A program made the position numbers and the translations under genes. Of a stretch of DNA of 64,000 nucleotides, positions 56,166-64,000 are shown one piece after another. Each line of letters opens with the position of its first letter. The stretch's first letter is position 1. Under the pieces are notes generated by a model. That model made no database searches, had not been told where the DNA came from, and was given only the letters and a program-made list of their open reading frames with translations. Source of the DNA: Pollenia angustigena. Taxonomy: Eukaryota > Arthropoda > Insecta > Diptera > Polleniidae. Where the stretch lies: contig OV884060.1 of NCBI GenBank assembly GCA_930367215.1, positions 11,674,001-11,738,000 of the forward strand, read 5' to 3'.

Positions 56166-57272
56166 ATAAAAAAGTTTCACACGGAATGACAAACTTAATA
56201 CTTAATACGTGTTTACAAAAGATATCGATAAAACGATTGTTTTCCTTTTTTGCCCTAAAAGATACTTTATTTGTATGCCGCCTTTATTTTAAAGAACATA
56301 GGTTTTAAGTTTGCGCAAAACTAATTTTATAAAAAAAATATTTACAAAAGTACCGAGAGTACGAATCTGTACTCCGTTTTGTGCCTTTATTCAAAATATG
56401 ATGCTTTTCAGGTATGCGCAAAATTATTTTAAAAAAAGTGTTTGCAAAAAGTACCGAAAGAACGAATGTTTGCCCCTTAAATGTTCTTAACTTGTATGCT
56501 GCCTTTATGTCAAAAAAAAAAATAGGGTTCAAGTTTGCGCAAAATTATTTTAAAAGATAAAATGTTTACAAAAAGGTCCATAAGTACGAATTTGTACCCT
56601 GTTTTGTGCCTCAAAGGTACTTTATTTGTATGCTGCCTTTATTTTAAAGAACATCAGTTAACAGTTTACGCAAAATTATTTTAAAAAAAAGTGTTTACAA
56701 AAAGGTCCGTAAGTACAAATTTTTACACTGTTTTGTACCTCAAAAGTACTTTATTTGTATGTTGCCCTTATTTTAAAGAATATACGTTTTAAGTTTGCGT
56801 AAAATCATTTTATAAAAAGTACCAAATTTTTACCCTGTACTTTATATTAAACGTACGAATTTGAAAATTACGAATTTTAAGCCTGTTTGCATCTTTAAGT
56901 ATTTTTTTTTTTTAATCTATGCCCCTGTTGATATTAATAGCATTAAAAAAAAAGAACTTTTGAAATATTTGATTTAAAAGTACCCCGAATTTCCCTTTTT
57001 CCCCACTTTTAGCCCAAGAAGGACAGTTTTTCCATATGTGCTTTTCTTAATAGACGTGGCTATAGAAAGTTACATAAACAAATATTTTTAATTTAGGATC
57101 ACACAATTATTTAAAAAAAAAAGAATTAATAGGACTAATTTTTACCCTGTAAAAACCTTGAAATATTTTAAGCAATAAACATAAAAAATTACTGAAATCG
57201 ATTCAGACGTTCTCCTGAGAAGCGCTTAGAAACGAACATCATTTAATTTTTATTTATATAAGAAGAAGATAC

Positions 57273-57668
57273 ATATCGTTAGCTAAAATGCAAGAAGGCG
57301 TAACTAACAAAAAATTTAAAATCGAATTTTCGATTGATTATTATGATTGCCATTTAACTGCATGTCTTGACAAATGTCTTTGACTTCAGCGATCAAAAAT
57401 CACGCTTTTATTGACAAAAACCCCAAGGACGTAACTACAAGTTTTTTTATTTTATAAATGAAAAACAACGTAATTACACATATTTGTTCTAACAAAATAT
57501 AATGAAAGGGTTTTCTTTGAAAATTGTTTGAAGAATTCCATGAAATACTTATCAATGCATGTTTTTCTGAGATGTTCATAGTTTTTTTAATTTACAAAAT
57601 TTTTCGCTTCCCCTGTAAAATTATATATTTATTAGTTACGTCTTTTTGCATTTTAGCTAACGATATAT
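57273..57668. mobile_element. ATATCGTTAGCTAAAATGCA MITE
   Basis: Left ATATCGTTAGCTAAAATGCA and inverse right TGCATTTTAGCTAACGATAT pair over about 36 bases. 396 bp, non-coding. Confidence 0.75.
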
Positions 57669-57934
57669 TTTTGATTAATTTGCATTATAAAATGTTCCTT
57701 CAACTTTCAGTTGAAATATTTTTGTTTAAAAATTTTTATTACAATAATTTTAATGAATATTTTCTTTTAGATATTTTGAAAAAATATTTTTGCAAACAAA
57801 ATATTTTTGATGAAAATTTTTAGTTCAAATGTTTGCAGAAAAAATTTTATAAAATTTTTAATAAATTTTCATATTATTTGAAGGTGTATTCTAAGTCAAA
57901 TAACAATCTTCAAAAGCTTTTATACTTTAATAGT

Positions 57935-58248
57935 CTTATGGCAATTTTCTCAATGTATCGACAAACTGTCTGTAACTTAATGTCAACATAAATTTATTGG
58001 ACCGATAAACTGTCCGTTAACGATTTTGGGTTTCTCAATATACCGACAAAAAACCATTGTTTTCAGCTGGCAACGCCACTCAAAATACATGTAAAAGTTG
58101 GGAGTCAGCTGATTGAATTTATTTGTACGGCAAATAAAAGGAAAATAAATAATTGGCAGATGGGTGCCGGTTAGCTTTGCGATAAAATCGAAGCAAATGA
58201 GACATTGAGAAAACCAAAAAAGATAATCGCCTAATGAGAAAATGGCCA
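57935..58248. mobile_element. Possible MITE, weak termini
   Basis: ATGGCAATTTTCTCAATG at the left resembles the inverted right end ATGGCCATTTTCTCATTA. ACCGACAAA and ACCGATAAACTG recur inside. Boundaries uncertain. Confidence 0.35.
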
Positions 58249-58251
58249 TTA

Positions 58252-59225
58252 GACCCGTTTTCACGATTTAACGATAGTTAAATGTAGGAAGTTATCGAAC
58301 AGATAATGAGTTTTTAATTATCACAAGTTCCCTTTAATCTAAAAGTGAAGGATAAGGTTAAGAGAGGAATGTTTTACCTTTAGATTTGAGATTGCCATAT
58401 TACAAAATGTTAAATTTGTGGGTACGCGGTATTTCAATAATATTTGCCATTATTAAAAAAGATTTGTGCACACAAAAATTTATTTTTTTTTTTTTTTTTT
58501 GACTTTGCTTAAAAACTAAAAGTTTTTGGCTAACTATCTAGAGTTATATTACCAGGGTATCACACGGTTTGTTGGAGCCTCATCCACAAGTCCTCGATCG
58601 ACCTAGACCTTCGTATAGGAAGGCGAAGAGCTTCCAGAATAAGCTCCAGAGTATATCTTGTCTCCACAGTAAAACGTCTGAGTTATTTCCTTGGTACTCC
58701 ACCAGTAAAACGTCTGAGTTATATTGGTTCTCCACCAGTCACATGAGTTATTAATGGTTCTCCACCAGACAAAACCTCAAATTGAGGTTAAAAACGATTG
58801 CATATAGTTAATGCAGATACCGCAAAAACTGTAACTCGGTACAGTTATACGACGCCGAAACACTAACCAATGCGGGGTGACAACGCAAAACGCAACAAAA
58901 GCAGACAAACAAAAACGACCTGTTTGCCCTTAAGAAATAATGACAAAAAGCGCGAGCTGCTTCTCCACTCAGAGCAGTTTTACGAGTGCACAAAAATTTA
59001 AAATGAGAAAAAGTAAAAGAAAGTACGTAGTTGCCAGTTCGTGTTTTTATTTTGGCAAAAATAGTCGGTATTTACTTTAGTATTGCCACATTTTTAAAAA
59101 TGTGAAGTTTATTTTATACAGAAGTTGTAAAAACGAAAAATAGTTGAAGGTAACTTTATTCCTCACTAGTGCTAAAGGTACCATTAACTATTTCGATCTT
59201 TAAAGGGAAGTCGTGAAAACGGGCC
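58252..59225. mobile_element. PIF/Harbinger-like element, GACCCGTTTTCACGA terminus
   Basis: Left GACCCGTTTTCACGA and right, inverted, GGCCCGTTTTCACGA. TTA stands on both sides (58249-58251 and 59226-59228). The middle is less A+T-rich and repeats CCAGTAAAACGTCTGAGTTA twice (near 58665 and 58701) with TTCTCCACCAG. No transposase recognised. Confidence 0.7.
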
Positions 59226-59689
59226 TTATTCCTTCAATATTTTCCAGGAATATTTTCTATACAATATCAGAGAAATAAATTCCCACATTCTATTTGTTAA
59301 ATTATTTTTTTATTAACGTTTTTCATAAAATTAAGTTGCATAAAATTTTCAATAAAATTTTTTAAACAACTTACAAGAAAAAACATTTTTATTTTATTTT
59401 TTGTTAAAAAATATTGCCAGATGTAAAAAATTTTCGTAAAAAAATATTTAATGAAAATTTTCATGAAGTGAATGAAAAACTTTAAGATAACTGTAAATTT
59501 TTCGTTGAAAATTAAGAAAAAATATCCATAACAAACTGTTTGCTGATAAAAATTTGAGAAACATTTTTTGCATTTTAATTAATTTTATTACAAAAATTTC
59601 TTGTTAAAAACTTTTTCAGTCAAAAAAAAATTATTTTTCTTGTTGTGTTTAGTTAACAATGATTTACTAAAAACTATTGGTTAGAGAGT

Positions 59690-59935
59690 GATGTTTGACT
59701 GTTGGCTTGCAGGCAACGCAGTGCTGCTGAGGGTGATACGCAATGAATTCTGATGATGAGAATGTGGTTATTCTCGAAACGTAAACTCAACCCGAGTTCG
59801 AGCCTCAGCTCAGCCAAGAATAAAAATTATTAATAAATTTTAATTAATTTCATGTTGTAAAATTCCTTCCTTCAGTAAAAAGATTTAAATGAAAATTAAA
59901 TTTGATGAACTCAACTAACTAAATACCAAAATTTT
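59690..59935 (+). mobile_element. Foldback family with tRNA-like core, plus-strand copy
   Basis: The core runs from GCAGTGCTGCTGAGGGTGAT to CCGAGTTCGAGCCTC, then the arm TTCATGTTGTAAAATTCCTT and AATGAAAATTAAATTTGATG. Very similar to copy 1 at 10.1 kb (inverse orientation). The second arm is not clear. Confidence 0.65.
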
Positions 59936-61089
59936 AAAAGAAAACTATTTCTTTCAGAAATAAATGATACTAATTTAATCTAAATCCTTTTCTAAATTAT
60001 CTTAAAAAAAAACTAAACATTTCAATAATTTATTAAATGTTTCCGCACGACTTGTGAGGTTGTCTATGAATTGAGTCTTTTTGGATTGTTTAGACAATTT
60101 AAAAAATAATAAAAAGAGATATTTATGTAATTTATCTATAAAAGTACTTTCAAATTATTTGAGTAGAAAGAAGAAATAAACGGTGACGGATTACAAAAAA
60201 TTTAACAATTTGAATTATATGAGTGGATACAAAAATATTACATAAAAGATGTGTAAAATTGTCAATGAATAGCAAGGAAATGAAAGAATATTTAAATAAT
60301 AATTTGTCTTTTAATTTTTGGAATGTTCTTAAAAGAAATCATGTGTAAAGATAATTTATAAATAATTGGGCCAAGTTAGCAGAACCTTCTCTAGAAGCTC
60401 ATTATTAATTAAAAATTATCTGTGTTGTCTGTGTTTATCTTTTATTTGACCTAGCGCCCATACAAATATGCTCTTTGAATAAGGATATGAGAGGGACAAA
60501 TTATCTCTTCAATGCAATGGTGAAGGTTATTTAAGAATCGGCACAGCCGAATAAGGCGTTTTTCCTTCTTTTCATTTTATTGTTTGTTAATAATACAATT
60601 ACAAATTATATTCTAACTTTATTTACTGAGCATTAGTAACATCCTAGTAAAAAAAATTGTGTTTTTTGAAGCACCTAAGAGAAAAAGCGCATAATCGAGC
60701 GCTTTAATAAAAGAGCTTATATACAGCAGTAAATGATATAGAATAAAATATACAAAAAAGCTGCTATTTTAGGGCTGACAACGAAGAAGGTTGCAAACCG
60801 AAAAAAATAAAAATATACGAAAATGATTGAAAAAAGGCATTTAAGCAAGTAAAATTAAAACATTAATGAATATGTTAATATAGTTAGCTCCTAAAAAGCA
60901 CTTTAGAAGTGCTTTTTTTGCATGTTAAACAAAGTGCTTATTGTCAGCAGAAAAAAGTCCTCCAAACCGGGAACACCCCATACAAAAATCAAGCATCCCT
61001 TCAGCAGGTTTGAAGCGATTTGAGGTATGAATTCATACACAAAACCTGCTCATTTTGGAGCACATTTTTTACTGGGATAGAACTTCAGG
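59936..61089. other. A+T-rich, no gene
   Basis: 60515-60545 has AAGAATCGGCACAGCCGAAT, the inverse of the start of the repeat at 54886. The rest shows nothing identifiable. Confidence 0.4.
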
Positions 61090-61327
61090 GGCCTTATTCT
61101 GGCAGTCGTGATCGAGTACTTTCTCGATTCGAAAGCAATTTAATATCTAATTATTAAAGTCACTACTGAACGAATCGGAATTATTTTGTTATTGTTGTAA
61201 AGCATTAATTTTACTTTCACAATACTGAAAAAATAATTTCGATTAGTTCAGTATCGACTGGAAGAATTATAAATTAAATCACTTTCAAATCGAGAAAGTA
61301 CTCGATCACAACTGCCAGAATTCGGCC
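61090..61327. mobile_element. GGCCTTATTCTGGCAG-ended MITE
   Basis: About 55-bp inverted ends: CTGGCAGTCGTGATCGAGTA on the left and TACTCGATCACAACTGCCAG on the right. GGCC at both edges resembles PIF/Harbinger MITEs, but no TWA duplication is clear. 238 bp. Confidence 0.75.
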
Positions 61328-61334
61328 AAAGATA

Positions 61335-61410
61335 AAATTATCTGGCGGGAATCGAACCCACAACCCTCACACTAAAAAAACTAGCAAATAGCTTTCCGGA
61401 GCCCACGGAT
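61335..61410 (-). repeat. tRNA-like fragment
   Basis: On the minus strand GTGGGTTCGATTCCCGCCAG is an exact B box, with the same CCCGCCAGA ending as the SINE at 4.3 kb. The A-box side (GGCTCCGGAAAGCTATTTGC) is degenerate. Probably a SINE piece; a decayed tRNA gene cannot be excluded. Confidence 0.5.
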
Positions 61411-62107
61411 ATATTTTAATCAATTCAATCAATACAGTTTTATACATATATTTATTTAAATTAAAGTCAAATTGATTTTATATGTTTTATGTCTAAATAG
61501 CTGCCCAATAATAAATATTATTTTTTATGAGATGTTAATTTTTTTTTTAAATGTATTCGAATTTATTTTCTAAAAATTGACATTAAATCATACCTAACAA
61601 TTTTTTGCTTTTAATTGGAGAATCACACAAAAAATTAAAAGCAATAATTTATAATTTAAACAATTTTGATCCGATTAAATTAATTAAACAAATCATCAAA
61701 CTAAGATGAAAATAAAATAACTGAAAAGTAAAAATTTATTCATTAGATTCATGTGGCAGTCAGCATAAGAACCAATAAAAATATTTAATTCGATTTGCAC
61801 TTAATTGTATAAATCAACACAGAATTAAGATGATTTAAGCACCATAAATAAAATTCTAAAATAGAAGAATATTTTACAGAATTTTAAAATATTTATTAAT
61901 TAATTATATCTGATATCGATCAACGTGTGACAGCATCAAATTAAGTAATAAAATTTAAAGCAGTGTATGAAAACAAACAAAACATTTCGAAAACTTTTGC
62001 AAATTGTACAATAAATTTAAAATAGTTTTGTTTTTTGTACATGAGCAAAACAAAAACCTTTTAAGTGACAAAAAGTTCAAACAAAACAATTGGATTTTTT
62101 CTTAACT
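61411..62107. other. A+T-rich, no gene
   Basis: No terminal repeats, motifs or meaningful frames seen. Confidence 0.4.
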
Positions 62108-62435
62108 GTACCCATGTTCTGTAACTTTAGTGAGAACTAACTTCTCGCATCTAAAAGATGTGAAACCAAATATTCCATCGTTTCTCGAAAAGTGAGAAAA
62201 AAGTGTGTCTGTAACTCATTTTGAAAACTATCAAAAGAGATTACGTCGTTACGTTATAAATGTCATAACATTGTACTCGAACGCCAGTCACATATATCGC
62301 TGACGACGACCAAAATTTAACAAAATTGAAAAATATTTAACGACGGAGGCGAAAAAACAACCTTCGGCTATACGAAATTATGTAAAGTGCGACTTTAATG
62401 TTTGTTGTTTGCAAACGAGCTTTGAAAAATTCGTA
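62108..62435 (-). mobile_element. CCCATGTTCTGTAAC element, copy 2 (cut by Helitron)
   Basis: Matches the inverse of 6110-6441 down to GCAAACGAGCTTTGAA and ATTCGTA, where the Helitron begins. The remainder of the element is not visible in the window and should lie past the Helitron. Confidence 0.7.
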
Positions 62436-64000
62436 TCTATATATATAAAAATAAGTTGCATTGTGTTAGTAATTGATGTTCTCTGAAATGCGTTTCTGTA
62501 AAGTTCACGTGCAAAGGGTCGTCAATACCAAGGTTTTTATGTATCAACGGTCTTCAAATGTGTAATGGTTCATGAGTTATAGCCATTTTAGTGAACTGCA
62601 TTCATTCCGAAAAATCCCTGTAGCAAATTAAATAGTCAGTTGCAAAAAACACTAACTATAAATTAACTATTTTTCAAATGACTACAAATTGGTTTAAGTC
62701 TCATGCAGATATCAACCAAACATATTGCATAGAGGCACACGTAAAACACAAATAAAAGCAAAATAAGTAAAACAAGCATGCCATGAAGTCAAATGAAAAA
62801 AAATATTACAAACATATTAAATAATTGAAAATTTAATCAATACAAATACATATGTTTATATACAAGCAATTATGTAGCGTTTTTATTTCAGCATGTATTA
62901 TACATCATCATTTAAAGCAATTTGATGCAAAATTTGCTTAAATAATTATTTCTATATAAATATATACATATATATAAAAATATACATTCATATGTATGTA
63001 TGTTTATATGTACATACATATATTTTTTTGACAAAAATTTTTTTAAATTTAAATAATTTATTATAAACCGACTATACTATTAATTGACTACAAATTGGTT
63101 GAAAAATAAGTAGTTAGTAGTCAATTTAAAAGTCATGCAGAGATAACCAATTGACTACAGCCTATGACATGCCTATGTTAAAATAGTGAGTCGTCGACAA
63201 GGAAAATAGTAACTTAATCAACTAGATGTGGTTATAAAAAAACCAGTTTGAAGTTACTTAAAAATGTGTTTGACTTCCTACAGGGATGTATTTATATTTC
63301 CATACAAATATCGATATACAAATATCAGTTTTTCATCATCTAGATGATCAAAATATTATTCATAAATAACTTCAAAACAGTCATATTTCAAACACCTGTA
63401 TGATCCATTTTCGATTGCTGAATGTTTTGTTATTGCATTTTCAATAAATTACTTATTAAGCATAATAACGAATCATTTTTTAATCTTTTTTCAAACGCGC
63501 AAATGATTAATCAGTTTTTAATCATCAAAAGTACTCGAGGAAGACTCAGTTAGGTGATTTTTGATAAAACAATCTTCCAAATGCTAGTAGGGTCAACAAA
63601 ATGCCCTCCATTTGGATTTTTATAAAATTTTGTATGTGTGTTTGTTAGGTATAAGAATAGGTCGTAGAGTATATTTTATATCGCTAGAGGGCGCAAAATA
63701 TTGCAAAAGGGGTAAAAGCTCCCGCTCCCCAATCTTCTAATCAACCGGGTTTCTAAAAATTTGGCATGAAGACAATGTAACATCTGAAAGAGAATAGGGT
63801 GTGAAATAGGGTAAGAGGGCTAAAAGCTCCCCCTTCCTATATCTTCGTTAATAATCAACCGATTTTTTTGAAATTTTGCAGGCAAATAGTGTTACAGTTG
63901 GAAAGAACTATAGCCAATAGTTTTTATTGTTTAGGGTGTGAAATAGAGCAAGAGGGGTAAAAGCTCCCCCTCCCTCTATCTTCTTAACTAATCAACCTGT
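62436..64000 (+). mobile_element. Third Helitron, 5' part (continues beyond window)
   Basis: Starts TCTATATATATAAAAATAAG directly after A, with the interrupted sequence expected to continue with T, so it sits in an A|T site. The array at 63640-64000 matches the Helitron at 319-1667 in the same internal order (ATATCGCTAGAGGGCGCAAA, then AAAAGCTCC units). The interior 62500-63600 is different and A+T-rich, with ATAC/TATA runs at 62940-63030. No Rep/helicase frame was seen in this part. Confidence 0.65.

Larger units (their letters stand above)
52840..57262 (-). mobile_element. Helitron-like element with a tandem array, interrupted twice
   Basis: The array of about 120-140-bp units (AAAAAGTACC, TTTTTACCCTGTTTTGTGCC, TTTATTTGTATGCTGCCTTT, CAAGTTTGCGCAAAATTATT) occupies 52840-53160, 54114-54885 and 56210-57000. 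Near 57190-57262 follow GAAATCGATTCAGACGTTCT and TTTTTATTTATATAAGA. Read on the minus strand these resemble the 5' start of the window's Helitrons (TCTTATATAAATAAAAATT). I do not see the 3' CTAG end. The interruptions are a pogo element and a 1.3-kb dispersed repeat. Confidence 0.5.

Noticed and set aside
61335..61410. Functional tRNA gene
   Set aside because: Only the B-box arm is good; the acceptor stem and D-arm side do not pair convincingly.

Overview
This 64-kb window looks like non-coding, repeat-packed DNA from an insect, most probably a higher (calyptrate-type) fly. Base composition is very A+T-rich, long open frames are absent, and almost every stretch that can be recognised is a decayed transposable element of types common in Diptera: hAT, Tc1/mariner, pogo, PIF/Harbinger-like MITEs, Helitrons, a LINE tail, tRNA-derived SINE-like sequence and long-inverted-repeat foldback elements. 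There are no rRNA genes, no operons, no CRISPR array and no complete gene. The species assignment is inference.

Layout. 0-8 kb: a Helitron with both ends readable (319-1667, minus), an ATATGCA-rich hAT remnant, a CACTGAAAG-ended element carrying a tRNA-like SINE, a CCCATGTTC-ended element, and an internally deleted mariner next to a near-perfect 56-bp hairpin. 8.7-11.9 kb: a CACGCA-ended element with a nested MITE, then two members of a foldback family with a tRNA-like core. 11.9-19.1 kb: a nest six levels deep, built around a 5.8-kb hAT element with perfect 8-bp target duplications. 20.2-22.9 kb: a four-level nest in which MITE families A and B are inside each other. 24.58-25.05 kb: two short blocks that look like consecutive phase-matched exons of a host gene, the only candidate host coding sequence. 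28-34 kb: more hAT, CACTG, A/B-family and Harbinger-like elements and a LINE-like fragment. 34.6-38.2 kb: a second Helitron with a MITE in its 5' end, and a CACTGAAAG element. 40-44.3 kb: a 1.43-kb foldback and a decayed hAT holding a 1-kb long-TIR element that sits in one copy of a 108-bp duplication. 45-50 kb: BEL/Pao-like, mariner and LINE fragments. 50.2-51.2 kb: a foldback element split by a 435-bp deletion derivative of the 5.8-kb hAT. 52.8-57.3 kb: a tandem-repeat-bearing Helitron-like element interrupted by a pogo element (itself holding a mariner) and by a 1.3-kb dispersed repeat. 57.3-64 kb: MITEs, another foldback copy, and a third Helitron that starts at 62436 and leaves the window.

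How the parts relate. No element here looks able to move by itself. Protein-coding traces are transposase or reverse-transcriptase relics with stops and frameshifts. The strongest evidence is structural: target-site duplications, inverted termini, and cases where a second copy in the same window shows the uninterrupted sequence. These give a relative order of insertions. The two candidate exons at 24.6-25.0 kb suggest that part of the window may be intron of a plus-strand gene whose other exons I cannot identify.
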